From positions 1 through 14,872 of the forward strand of contig CAZNLT010000146.1 in assembly GCA_964573705.1 (NCBI GenBank): a stretch of DNA of 14,872 nucleotides. The letters are read 5' to 3'. Under the pieces are notes generated by a model. The model made no database searches. It saw only the letters and a program-made list of their open reading frames with translations, and had not been told where the DNA came from. The stretch is from JAABSQ01 sp964573705 (GTDB taxonomy: Bacteria > Desulfobacterota > Desulfobacteria > Desulfobacterales > Desulfococcaceae). A program made the position numbers and the translations under genes. Of this stretch, positions 1 to 8,216 are shown piece after piece (the first letter of the stretch is position 1; each line of letters begins with the position of its first letter).

Positions 1-168
1 CTCAAATCCCCCATAATCCCAGTTCAGACAGTAGTTGTCTTGAACTGGGATTACGAGGGATTATTGGGATGAACAGGATTTTTACCCCCGCTGTAATCCC
101 CTTAATCCCTCAAATCCCCCATAATCCCAGTTCAGACAGTAGTTGTCTTGAACTGGGATTACGGGGGG
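1..168. repeat. Degenerate TAATCCC hairpin repeats, left border
   Basis: Two near-identical hairpins (14-53 and 122-161) are built from TAATCCCAGTTCA and its complement, with one bulge, a short GAC/GTC extension and the loop AGTAGTT. Between them is a run of degenerate roughly 9-base units of the types GGGATTANN and AATCCCCNN. The same family forms the array at 10821-11624 and the right border at 14764-14872. The second hairpin lies about 20 bases past the stop of the subtilase gene. Read on the minus strand it is followed by a G run and no T tract, so it is not a classical intrinsic terminator. Confidence 0.85.
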
Positions 169-181
169 ATCAGAAAGGCAC

Positions 182-1690
182 TCAGTTAGACGACCGCCGC
201 AAAATATCCCGAAGCTCATCGATGGGGTTCCCCCGCTCTTCCCGCCGGTCTTCTTCCCTTCGATCCTCCCGCCCGCCGCCGAGGGCGGCCAGGGTCCGTT
301 CGATATTGACCCGGGGTTTGGTGATCCCGGATTTTGCATCCCGTACCGGATCCCCGTTCTGCACCATCACCGCTTTGAGCTGATCCACGCTGAGAAACCG
401 GCCGGTATTCCGGTGCACATGGCTCTGGATCAAGGCCGCAACCCCGGCGGCATAGGGGCAGGCCGCCGAGGTGCCTCCGAAGGCGGTCTCGTATTTGCTT
501 CCCGGCCAACCGGCGGTGTAAGCCTGGTGGGATGGGGCCAGCAGATCGAGAATAGGGGCTGAATTGGAGTAGCAGGTAACCTGATCCGGGTTGGTGGCGC
601 GGTCGCTGCACCGGCTGAACCGGGCCGATCCGAACCGGCCGTCATACACCGCACCCACGGCGATGGTCTGGGGCAGGCAGGCGGTATAGCTGATCCTTCC
701 CCGCTGGGCCTCGTTTCCGGAGGAGACGAAGATGGCGATCCCGGCGGCCTTGGCGGCTTCCGCCACCGATGCGGCCCCCCGTCGATTGCAGTAATTTTCA
801 AAATGCATTGTGGGGGTTCCCAAACTGGTGGAGATGACCATGATGGGCCGGTCCGGATGGTCGTGCTGGTGGCTGATGCACCAGTCCCAGGACTTGAGGA
901 TAGCGCTCTCGCGGATGCCGCCCTCCGAATCCATGGCTTTTAAGGCGTAAATGCCGGCACTCGGGGCCACCCCGCCGATGAAATCCCCGGCCCCGGTGTT
1001 CTTGCCGGCCACAATTCCGGCGCAGCTGGAGCCGTGGCCCTGCATGTCCATGGGGTCCCGGTCCCCGTCCCCGAAGTCCATGCCGCCCAGAACCTTGCTG
1101 TTGGGAAAACCGCTGCTGCCCAGGGCCGGATGCCGGTAGTTGACGCCGGTATCCACAATGGCCACCGACACCCCGGCGCCGGCGTTTCCATCCCGATAAG
1201 AACCCGGTTTCATCAAAGAGAGCCCCTGGGAGGTCATCAGCTCCATGGGCAGGTCCTCCTCGATGTAGAGGACCTCGTTCATGCCCGCCAGGGACTTGAT
1301 CCCTTCGTAGTTCACCGAAGCGCTCATCACCGGCACGTTCTCCAGCCGCAGGCCGGTTTCACCGCCCCCCGGCGCCATTTTGGAGACCACCGCATCCTGC
1401 ATGCGGGCGGTCTTCATCCGTATCGCCTTGATCTGCTGTCCTCCGCCTTTCAGGTGGTAGACATCCTCCGCACCGCGCAGGGTGACGATGACCCCCACCG
1501 GACGGATCGATTTGGCCGCCTGGTCCACCAGGCCGCTGTCGAGGATTTTCTCCTGACCGGGGAACCCCCAGGCCGGGCTTCCATTGAGCAACCAGAGGGA
1601 AAGCGCCCAGAACAGAACGGCGGTCAAGAAAACCGAAACCAAACCGCGGCGATCCACAACGACGGACTTCGAAAGCATCGGGGTCATCAT
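182..1690 (-). CDS. Exported subtilisin-like serine protease (S8) with propeptide
   Basis: This is a subtilase of 502 residues. A basic N-terminus and hydrophobic segment (about 17-38) form a signal peptide or anchor. A propeptide-like region follows (about 43-152), then the S8 domain (about 170-470). The catalytic triad is visible: Asp180 in AIVDTGVN, His219 in GHGSSCAG and Ser408 in GGTSAACP, with the oxyanion Asn326 in SSGNE. Seven cysteines fall in the catalytic part (223 to 411). An Arg/Glu-rich tail (about 474-499) replaces any recognisable C-terminal domain. The start overlaps the stop of the upstream propeptide-like gene by four bases (ATGA). An AGGAGG sits four bases before the first ATG and seven before the second, so the protein may begin one codon later. 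It should be secreted as a zymogen. The family is certain; the substrate is unknown. Confidence 0.93.
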   Translation of the reverse strand: MMTPMLSKSVVVDRRGLVSVFLTAVLFWALSLWLLNGSPAWGFPGQEKILDSGLVDQAAKSIRPVGVIVTLRGAEDVYHLKGGGQQIKAIRMKTARMQDAVVSKMAPGGGETGLRLENVPVMSASVNYEGIKSLAGMNEVLYIEEDLPMELMTSQGLSLMKPGSYRDGNAGAGVSVAIVDTGVNYRHPALGSSGFPNSKVLGGMDFGDGDRDPMDMQGHGSSCAGIVAGKNTGAGDFIGGVAPSAGIYALKAMDSEGGIRESAILKSWDWCISHQHDHPDRPIMVISTSLGTPTMHFENYCNRRGAASVAEAAKAAGIAIFVSSGNEAQRGRISYTACLPQTIAVGAVYDGRFGSARFSRCSDRATNPDQVTCYSNSAPILDLLAPSHQAYTAGWPGSKYETAFGGTSAACPYAAGVAALIQSHVHRNTGRFLSVDQLKAVMVQNGDPVRDAKSGITKPRVNIERTLAALGGGREDRREEDRREERGNPIDELRDILRRSSN

Positions 1691-2454
1691 TTTTCCTCCT
1701 TCTCATCCGCTGCGGGTTCCGATTCCTGCTTCTCCGCTTCGGGTTCTTCAACGCCGATGGAGAGTTCAGGCTGAGCCGGCATCAGCTCCATGGGGAGATC
1801 TTTTTCAATGGCGGCCACATTGGCATCGGCGGCCAGGGCCTTGAGCCCCTCCAGGGTGACGGCGCCGGTGAGGGTCGGCACGTTTTCGAGGCGGAAATCG
1901 ACCTGAAAGGTTCCCTGGGGTAAGCCGTCCAGGACCGATTCCTGAAGGGCCGAAATCTTCTTCTGCGCCGCTTTCCGGCTTTCGGGGTCGGCCGCCTCTT
2001 TCTTCAGCACTACATGATTCTTCAACAGAACGACCACCGGCACCCGGGGAGCATCCGGCCGCAGGGCTTCCAACAGGTCCGGATCGGCGATCTTTTCACG
2101 CCCCGGAAACTCCTCGTCGGAAGAAAGGGCGGTCAGGGTGATTCGGGTGATGTCATCCTTTCCGATGCGCAGATGACCTTTGATGAGGTTGCCGGGTTCG
2201 AGACCGAAGACGATCCCCCTGCCCCGGTTTTCCGGATCGGACCAGTCGATGCAGCCGCTTTCATTCAAGGTGAAGGGAACCCGATACACCCGTTTTTCCG
2301 TCTCCCCTTCGGCCGGCGCCAGGGTGATCACCGGGGCGGTCGGATCATCCAGATTCACGGAAGCCACCACCCCTTCCACCACACGAAGTATTCCGCCCCA
2401 GGCCGGGGAAGCCGCCAGACAAACCCACAGAAAGAAAATCAGAAATCGTGCCAT
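1687..2454 (-). CDS. Stand-alone subtilisin propeptide-like (I9-like) exported protein
   Basis: The predicted protein has 255 residues. I chose the start at 2454 because AAAGGAG precedes it at normal spacing and the protein then begins with a clean signal peptide (cleavage after SPAWG, about residue 20). The longer reading from 2523 lacks both. Residues about 22-112 resemble a small beta-rich domain of unknown family. Residues about 116-225 align with residues 43-152 of the neighbouring subtilase: FPG[QR]EKI, then RLENVP, an EG-K-LA stretch and KDLPMELM/EDLPMELM. No catalytic domain follows, only an acidic tail rich in Glu and Ala. I infer a trans-acting prodomain, meaning an inhibitor or folding chaperone for the subtilase, translationally coupled to it by a four-base overlap. 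The alignment is seen in the sequence; the inhibitor role is inferred from I9 family behaviour. Confidence 0.85.
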   Translation of the reverse strand: MARFLIFFLWVCLAASPAWGGILRVVEGVVASVNLDDPTAPVITLAPAEGETEKRVYRVPFTLNESGCIDWSDPENRGRGIVFGLEPGNLIKGHLRIGKDDITRITLTALSSDEEFPGREKIADPDLLEALRPDAPRVPVVVLLKNHVVLKKEAADPESRKAAQKKISALQESVLDGLPQGTFQVDFRLENVPTLTGAVTLEGLKALAADANVAAIEKDLPMELMPAQPELSIGVEEPEAEKQESEPAADEKEEK

Positions 2455-2528
2455 TGCCACTCCTTTCAGGATCACCGGAAGGCGATAAAAAACGCTCATC
2501 GACCGGTTACGCCTGGTGATCAAGCTGT

Positions 2529-4211
2529 TTATGATGCAGGGCCCTTTGCAGTTGTTTTCACCATGAGGGTCGCCTGGGCCGCGTCACCGGCGGTTCGGAC
2601 CATCTGCAGGAGCCGGTCGAACCGGGGATCGTGCGGGGACAGCCCGTCGGTCTCCAAAAATCGGTGTAAATCGGCCGGCCGTTGTTTAAAGGCAAAAACC
2701 TTGATGTATTCGGTTCCGAAATTGGGTGCCTTCACAGTGCCGAGATTCGGTCTCTGAAGCCCACGGGAAGCCGGAATCAGATTCAATTCATCGGCATAAT
2801 AAGGATAAATGATGTTGACCAATCCGGTCGAATCGATGTTGAGAAGCAGAAAATAGCCGTCGGCTTCAGCCCGAAGATTGAATCCCACATCTTCACCCTC
2901 CAGCAGGACCCCTTTTTGTCCGATCAGATCCACATAGACATTGAAGTTTTGCCGGGGATAGGTAAAGCCGACCAGTTCCTTCACCCGGACCTGCCGAACC
3001 AGCCTGTCGCGAAGCTCCTCCCGGGGGACCTCGGTCAACAACTCACCGTTTTTAAGAAAAAGGAAATAGTTCCGTTTACGAACCACCCCCCGGATGCCCG
3101 GTTGATCGGTAAGCAACAGGTCATAGGTCCGGTCCGCAATCTTTACCCCGGGAATGCCCGTGATCATCTGTTTTACTTGGGGATCTTTGATCTCGACCTT
3201 GACCCATAGGTTGGAATCCGCAGGGGTCGAAATCGGCCCCGGCGTTGCCGATGCCTTCACCGCCTTGAGAACCGGCTGATCCAACAGGTATTCCCGGTCT
3301 TTCGGGAAAAGCAGCTGCGGGGTGTGGGGAAAGGATTCCGACACCCAGCCCTGCACATACTGATGAAGTTCCCGATAGGTGACGGTGCCGTCCCGGTTGG
3401 TATCCCCCTGCCCGCTCAGCCCCTGAAGCAGTGCATTGGTCAAGGCTCCGTGGGGTTTGCCGTCGATGGTTCGAATCCCCTGGCGAATGTCCCAAGAAGT
3501 GATGTCGTTGGCCTCTTCCCGGTCCGAGGCGGCGGACAGATAAATGGTCTGTCGGTAGGGATAGGGCGGTTCCTTTCGGGACGGCGCGTCATAGGCAAGC
3601 GCCGGCCCCAGCCCCAGGTCCGCGAATTTGGATTTTCCGGGCTTCATCAGCGCGCGAACCGCATACCCGGAGTAACAGGCGTCGAAGGCCGCGAACACCT
3701 CCGCCCCGCGTCGCTCCAGATTTTCGATCACCGGCCGAATGTCCCGGGACCCCACGATCAGGGTTTTCATCATCTGATTCACCGCGTCGTTGCCGTCGGT
3801 TCGAATGTCCGCCGGCACCAGCGCGCCCGTGTAGGGGCTCAAACCCAATACTTTGGTATTCGGATCATAGCTGCTGGTGCCGTGCCCGCTGAAATAAAAA
3901 AACACGAAATCCCCGGACCCGGCCTTACCCTTCAGCGCATTCAATTGGGCCATAATCGCATCGCGGGTGGCGGCCGCCTCGGTCAACGTCACCACATTGG
4001 ACGGGGAAAAGCCGAACCGGGTGGTAAGTATCCGCTCCAACTCCCGCACGTCGTTGACCGGGCCCTCCAACTGCCCGCGGACGTTCAGGCCCGGATAGGT
4101 ATTGATGCCGATCAGCAGCGCATGTTTGGCGCCGAGGGCCTGGGCGGCCCACCCGATCCAGAGGCATACGAAAAGGATCAGAACTTTACCGGTAAACTGC
4201 ATCTGTTTCAT
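2529..4211 (-). CDS. Exported caspase-like (C14) protease with EF-hand loop and DUF4384
   Basis: The predicted protein has 560 residues. Three ATGs stand in a row; GAGG directly abuts the first and lies six bases from the third (4211), which I chose. A signal peptide ends near residue 28 (AAQALGA). The caspase/metacaspase fold follows: ALLIGIN (about 31-37), catalytic His110 in YFSGHG and Cys179 in DACYSG. The Asp two residues before the Cys is the residue that in metacaspases favours Arg/Lys at P1. Residues 270-281 form a canonical 12-residue EF-hand loop (Asp, Asn and Asp-Gly at positions 1, 3, 5-6 and Glu at 12). Residues about 335-415 are unassigned. A DUF4384 domain (about 424-515) contains GEDVGFNLRAEADGYFLLL. 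The gene precedes the propeptide and subtilase genes by 74 bases, so the three are probably co-transcribed. A calcium-responsive exported protease is an inference. Confidence 0.9.
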   Translation of the reverse strand: MKQMQFTGKVLILFVCLWIGWAAQALGAKHALLIGINTYPGLNVRGQLEGPVNDVRELERILTTRFGFSPSNVVTLTEAAATRDAIMAQLNALKGKAGSGDFVFFYFSGHGTSSYDPNTKVLGLSPYTGALVPADIRTDGNDAVNQMMKTLIVGSRDIRPVIENLERRGAEVFAAFDACYSGYAVRALMKPGKSKFADLGLGPALAYDAPSRKEPPYPYRQTIYLSAASDREEANDITSWDIRQGIRTIDGKPHGALTNALLQGLSGQGDTNRDGTVTYRELHQYVQGWVSESFPHTPQLLFPKDREYLLDQPVLKAVKASATPGPISTPADSNLWVKVEIKDPQVKQMITGIPGVKIADRTYDLLLTDQPGIRGVVRKRNYFLFLKNGELLTEVPREELRDRLVRQVRVKELVGFTYPRQNFNVYVDLIGQKGVLLEGEDVGFNLRAEADGYFLLLNIDSTGLVNIIYPYYADELNLIPASRGLQRPNLGTVKAPNFGTEYIKVFAFKQRPADLHRFLETDGLSPHDPRFDRLLQMVRTAGDAAQATLMVKTTAKGPAS

Positions 4212-4234
4212 CATCATCCTCGTGGTTTAGTACC

Positions 4235-4305
4235 GATGCGGAGCTGTCCGCCTCCGATGCATCCCTCCCCTCGAAAGGGAAGGGATAAGCGGACTGCTCC
4301 GCATC
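4235..4305 (-). promoter_or_regulatory. Long leader hairpin upstream of the caspase gene
   Basis: This composite stem-loop lies between the DUF3160 gene and the caspase ribosome binding site. The outer arms, 4235-4251 and 4289-4305, pair over 17 bases with one mismatch. The inner stem is 4261-4271 with 4276-4286; read as minus-strand RNA it pairs over 11 positions, one of them G-U, and closes on a UUCG loop. No T tract follows, so it is not a standard terminator. It may stabilise or process the mRNA or modulate caspase translation, because the GAGG site begins about 20 bases downstream. Confidence 0.6.
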
Positions 4306-4336
4306 TGCCGGATTCAATATTCACAGGGGCAAGGAT

Positions 4337-6190
4337 CTACTCACTCGCCGTGCTTCCCGGAGACAGCACCAGAGCATCCATCGGGTCCCCCGCCTCCAAA
4401 AGCACCCGCCAGTCTTCATCGGTGAGGCGGCTATCCATGGGATACCGGAATTCGTAATACCGGAACAGCGCCCCCCGGGCCTTGCCATCCTTCAATGCGC
4501 AGGTGACGGCTTGGGGATATCCGAGGGCCTCTTCCAGCACCTCCCCGGTATTGGGCTCGGTATGCACATCCACCACAATGGGCTGGTCTTTTTCTCCGAC
4601 CAGCTTCAGAAGGGTCTTGTCCAGGCCGTTTAGAAAAACCGCATCTTCGGCGGCCATCGGTTTGCCCGCGATCTCATTCAAAGCGATGCCGCGGCACCGG
4701 GTAAGCAGGTCGGCGAATCGATTCAGGGTGTCGGACATCGAAGCGTCTTCCGAACCGATTTTTAAAGTTAAAGTTCGGACCTGCCGTTCCAGGTGAAGAT
4801 AAAGCTCCGGCGTCGGTTCCAGCCAGGCGGTCTTTCGCTCACCGTTCTGACCGGCCAGTTCGATGCCTTTGCCCACGCCTGTGGTGGACTGTTTCACGTA
4901 GAGCAGGTTGATGTATCGGGTGTAGGTCCAGAACCCGAGGCAGGTGTTGAGCCGCCGGTCCGGATCATTTTTCTTCTGCAGCGTCTCGCCCCGGACCAGC
5001 CAGTATCGCATCATATCGAAATGGTCCGAGGCCATGCCGGCGTCGATGGTCAACATCGCCGAGGCCTTTTCCGCGGCGGCGTCATAGCCTTCATAATTCC
5101 GGTTACCGGTCTTTTTCAGGATATCCCCGGCCTCGGTCGAACCCATCAGGGCCATCAGTTCCAGGGCCAGCGGAAACCCCTTCATCTTTTTCCCATCCGT
5201 GAAAATCATGGAGAAGGGATCGGAATCCCCCTGGTACTTCCCTACGGCGGGATAGACCAGCTGCTGAAAGGCCGCGCTGCCGGGGGTGAACCGCTGGGGC
5301 AGAAACCGGAATCCGGTCAGTACGTCCCGGGCGGTGTCCGTTCCCAGGGATCTTACGTCCACAATGCCGCCGATGATGACCGGCCGGCGGTCATTCTCTT
5401 TCGCGTAGGCGAAAAGCGCTTTCCGAAGTGCTTTCGGAGCTGCCTTCGGATGTTCCCCGGCTACCTGATGATAGTCTTCCAGGGTCATATCGTCGGCCGG
5501 TCCGAAGAGCCAGGCCAGGGAGTCGGTCAGGACTTTATAATGCTCCCGAAGCCCGTCGTCTTCCATGACCGCCTTTACAAGGGCCACGGCCTGCCCGGTC
5601 AGCCGGTCGGCCGTTTCGGCCGAGATGCCGGTGGCCTTGCTTTCTTTCACCGGAAAGAGCACCAGACCGGCATATTTCATGGCCCGAAAATAGCGGCGCA
5701 AGGCTTCACTGCGGGTATACTTGCCTCGAACCGTAAACTGGGTATAATCGATTCGCTGGTCCATCAGACCGGACCGGTCGATCCCGCCCGCCTTGAGGAC
5801 CCGCGCCAGTTCCGCATCCGCGACTTTGGGCCGGGCCGCGCCCTGCGTCTTTTCGGCGCCCGACAGCACAGCGTTCAGCACGCTCAGAAAATCCCGGTTG
5901 GCCGCGGCGATTTCCCCGGACCCGATCTCTTTTTTCAGAAGCCCTTCGACCAGGGCGGTGAACCGGGGATAGAGCACCGCCTCCTCCATATGGGTGACGG
6001 CATCGTTCAGGAGCATTCCGTAAGTGAGCAGCAGAAAATCTTCGGTGATATAATTGGGGATATTTTCCTTCCGGTTTTGTTCATACAGGTCGAACATCCC
6101 CGTGGGTGTCCCGGCGGCCGTGGATCCGGCCGCGGCGATGAAAATCATCAGTATCAGACCGCCCAGCAGGGCGATGATGTGTCGCATCAT
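4337..6190 (-). CDS. Exported DUF3160 protein
   Basis: The predicted protein has 617 residues. The start at 6190 is preferred because AAAGGA lies nine bases upstream and the protein then begins with a typical signal peptide (about residues 4-26). A reading from 6235 adds 15 residues without a ribosome binding site. I recognise DUF3160 by the N-terminal pattern DLYEQNRKENIPNYITEDF followed by a helix with LLTYGMLL, and by the C-terminal stretch VVDVHTEPN...EVLEEALGYP (about 539-557). DUF3160 proteins are exported and have no established biochemical role that I know of. The gene starts 53 bases after the DUF4384 lipoprotein gene and sits between two caspase genes. A role as substrate, scaffold or regulator of the proteases is only a guess. 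Confidence 0.8.
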   Translation of the reverse strand: MMRHIIALLGGLILMIFIAAAGSTAAGTPTGMFDLYEQNRKENIPNYITEDFLLLTYGMLLNDAVTHMEEAVLYPRFTALVEGLLKKEIGSGEIAAANRDFLSVLNAVLSGAEKTQGAARPKVADAELARVLKAGGIDRSGLMDQRIDYTQFTVRGKYTRSEALRRYFRAMKYAGLVLFPVKESKATGISAETADRLTGQAVALVKAVMEDDGLREHYKVLTDSLAWLFGPADDMTLEDYHQVAGEHPKAAPKALRKALFAYAKENDRRPVIIGGIVDVRSLGTDTARDVLTGFRFLPQRFTPGSAAFQQLVYPAVGKYQGDSDPFSMIFTDGKKMKGFPLALELMALMGSTEAGDILKKTGNRNYEGYDAAAEKASAMLTIDAGMASDHFDMMRYWLVRGETLQKKNDPDRRLNTCLGFWTYTRYINLLYVKQSTTGVGKGIELAGQNGERKTAWLEPTPELYLHLERQVRTLTLKIGSEDASMSDTLNRFADLLTRCRGIALNEIAGKPMAAEDAVFLNGLDKTLLKLVGEKDQPIVVDVHTEPNTGEVLEEALGYPQAVTCALKDGKARGALFRYYEFRYPMDSRLTDEDWRVLLEAGDPMDALVLSPGSTASE

Positions 6191-6243
6191 GATTTGCATT
6201 CCTTTTGTTGGCAGTTGATTCCGCGCTTTCAGCATAAAAACCG

Positions 6244-6762
6244 TTATTTGACGATGTTCACGACCAGTTTATCCAAGGCCCACCCGTCGGGTTTTCTCGC
6301 CAGACGGAGCGATTTCTCCGTATTGCCTCCCGCTCCCATGACATCATAGAGATCCAGGTCGCCGGTAGTGACAATGAATGCGATCACGCTTCTTCCCGCC
6401 GGCTCGGTGGCCTCGATGGTCCAGCCGGCCCCTTTGGGGGGGATATAAACGGTTTCGCCGGCGGGAATTCGGTTGTCCGACGCCATGTCGTTGGGAAACA
6501 GCACCGTGCGGTGATCGTCCGGATCCACCTGAACCACCCAGAGCCGACCCTGTTTTTCGGATTTCACCTTAAAGGCCAGTTCTTCGCCCACCGCCGCTTT
6601 GCCGTCGCCTTTGACGGATACATCAAAGGTGTCTTCAGGCGTCTCCAGGTTGTGAAGCTCGTCCCATTTGGGACCCACCGATACGTAGGTGTTGGTGGCG
6701 CAGCCGGTGAAGGCCAGGCCCAATATCATCAGAAAACCAGAGACGATCATTCGTCTTTTCAT
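6244..6762 (-). CDS. DUF4384 lipoprotein
   Basis: This is a small lipoprotein of 172 residues. The N-terminus is basic and hydrophobic and ends in the lipobox-like FTGC (Cys21). Ala at +2 would send it to the outer membrane under the usual Lol rule. Residues about 46-135 form a single DUF4384 domain: VGEELAFKVKSEKQGRLWVV, then VLFPND, an AGETVYIPP segment and PAGRSVIAFI. A good AAAGGAG precedes the ATG by eight bases. The domain closely resembles the C-terminal domain of the caspase encoded just upstream (FPNKF, AGATITLP, PTGKSLIVVFNT). This suggests duplication within the cluster, and possibly that the lipoprotein and the caspase tail bind the same partner. Exact function is unknown. Confidence 0.85.
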   Translation of the reverse strand: MKRRMIVSGFLMILGLAFTGCATNTYVSVGPKWDELHNLETPEDTFDVSVKGDGKAAVGEELAFKVKSEKQGRLWVVQVDPDDHRTVLFPNDMASDNRIPAGETVYIPPKGAGWTIEATEPAGRSVIAFIVTTGDLDLYDVMGAGGNTEKSLRLARKPDGWALDKLVVNIVK

Positions 6763-6796
6763 TCCGTTTTCTCCTTTTCACATGAAACGTTGAGCC

Positions 6797-6824
6797 GGGC
6801 GGCTCCTAAATCAGGGAGCCGCCC
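6797..6824 (-). promoter_or_regulatory. GC-rich hairpin between caspase and lipoprotein genes
   Basis: GGGCGGCTCC (6797-6806) and GGAGCCGCCC (6815-6824) form a perfect ten-base stem with an eight-base loop. It lies 19 bases after the stop of the upstream caspase gene. No T tract follows on the minus strand, so it is more likely an mRNA-stabilising or partial-termination structure inside the operon than a full terminator. Confidence 0.55.
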
Positions 6825-6843
6825 AAACCCCGAGGTCATACGG

Positions 6844-8202
6844 TTATTGGATGTAAGATACCGATTTGCCCGCACCGAATCCGCTGTCATTGCGCCGTTC
6901 GGTGACTTCGAAACCGCGGACGGTCTTTTCGGACATGGTTTTGAAAAGGTCCTTAAAACTTCCCATGCCCTCTTTGTAAGCGTTTATTTCCGCATCGGTG
7001 TTGAAGACCACGATCAGGCTCTTGCCTGTCGGCGGACTGGCTCTGAGGTCGAACCGATCCTGAGGACCCGGCAGGGTGATGGTGGCGCCGGCGCTGACCC
7101 GGTTTTCCTGTCGGAATTTATTGGGAAACAGCACCGTTACCTCCTTGTCGCCGGGGCTGAGGTTGAGGATATTGAGATAGCCGCCCCGCTGCACCTTGCA
7201 TATGATCCGCAGTTTTTCCCCCACCTGGAACTGGTCTTTGTTGGTCTGTACCTCCACCGTATAATCGGCTTTTTCAACCAGGTCCTCCAGCCGGGTCCAC
7301 ATGTCTTCGGGAGGCGGCGGCGATGCACCCGCTGCAACAAAAATGTTCTTGTCGGCCAGCCGCTGGTCGCCGGAGATCTGCGGATGATGCACCTTGGACG
7401 GGCTCGATGCATAGCGGGCGATGTAGGATTCACTCGCCGCCCGAAGCTGGTTCATCGTCATATACCGGCTCTCCCGCGCACCCCGAAGGGTTTCCACTAC
7501 GCCCCGGGTAAAGAGGCTGCCCTCGCGGGTGGCCAATGCGGATTCATTGTCCATGGAGGCGCTCAGGCCGATGTAGTTCGCCTTGTTTTCCCGCTCCACC
7601 ACCGTAAACCGGCCCTTGACCCAGCCCTTGGGCATGCCGGGGTATGGGAAAAATTTGGGGTATTCCCCATTGCTGATCACGATCCTTTTGGTTGCGGTGC
7701 CGCTGTGGCACGAATCGATCATCACCAGGATCATCCCCGCCGGAATTCTGGACAATACTTTTCCAAAGTCGTCATCCACAAAGGTATTCGCCAGAACACT
7801 GCCCGACATTCTCATGTCATGAGGCAGAAGCACCTCGTCCGCTTTGTCCGATTCGTCGCCGTTGAGGTCCGGAATCTGGGACCCGTGGCCGCTGAAGTAG
7901 AGCAGCACCGAATCGGACGAGGAGACCCCGCTGATCAGCCAGTCGTCGATGGCTTGTGTGATGCCGGACAGGGTGGCCTGATTGTCTCTGATGGTTTTGA
8001 TCTGAGTCGGCTGAAACCCCATCAGCCGAGCACCCTCTTCCATCAGTTTCAGGTCCACCTCGATTCCCGGCAGGTTCGCTTCCGGCAGGTTGTAACGCCC
8101 CACCCCGATCAGCAGCGCCCGGTTTTCGGCAAGCGCCGTGAGCGGAAGGCCGCTCAATGCCAGGCAAAGAAACAGACTGCAGAATCGCTGTTTGATTCGC
8201 AT
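6844..8202 (-). CDS. Exported metacaspase-like protease with C-terminal DUF4384
   Basis: The predicted protein has 452 residues. GGGGGAGG abuts an ATG at 8208 and lies six bases from the ATG at 8202, which I chose. The signal peptide ends at about residue 25 (LTALA). The C14 domain shows ALLIGVG (29-35), catalytic His106 in YFSGHG, the acidic metacaspase segment with DLNGDESDKADEVLLPHD (112-129) and catalytic Cys165 in MIDSCHSG. Asp163 predicts Arg/Lys at P1, from family knowledge. A DUF4384 domain occupies about 312-400 (VGEKLRIICKVQRGGYLNIL, VLFPNKF, PTGKSLIVVFN). The gene starts 14 bases after the upstream DUF4384 gene, with its ribosome binding site overlapping that stop region, so the two are translationally linked. 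It lacks the EF-hand loop of the second caspase. Family call firm; substrates unknown. Confidence 0.92.
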   Translation of the reverse strand: MRIKQRFCSLFLCLALSGLPLTALAENRALLIGVGRYNLPEANLPGIEVDLKLMEEGARLMGFQPTQIKTIRDNQATLSGITQAIDDWLISGVSSSDSVLLYFSGHGSQIPDLNGDESDKADEVLLPHDMRMSGSVLANTFVDDDFGKVLSRIPAGMILVMIDSCHSGTATKRIVISNGEYPKFFPYPGMPKGWVKGRFTVVERENKANYIGLSASMDNESALATREGSLFTRGVVETLRGARESRYMTMNQLRAASESYIARYASSPSKVHHPQISGDQRLADKNIFVAAGASPPPPEDMWTRLEDLVEKADYTVEVQTNKDQFQVGEKLRIICKVQRGGYLNILNLSPGDKEVTVLFPNKFRQENRVSAGATITLPGPQDRFDLRASPPTGKSLIVVFNTDAEINAYKEGMGSFKDLFKTMSEKTVRGFEVTERRNDSGFGAGKSVSYIQ

Positions 8203-8216
8203 GTTCATCCTCCCCC

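Noticed and set aside
122..161. Intrinsic terminator after the subtilase gene
   Set aside because: The stem is strong, but on the minus strand it is followed by a G run and not by T residues, and the same hairpin occurs as a repeat at 14-53.
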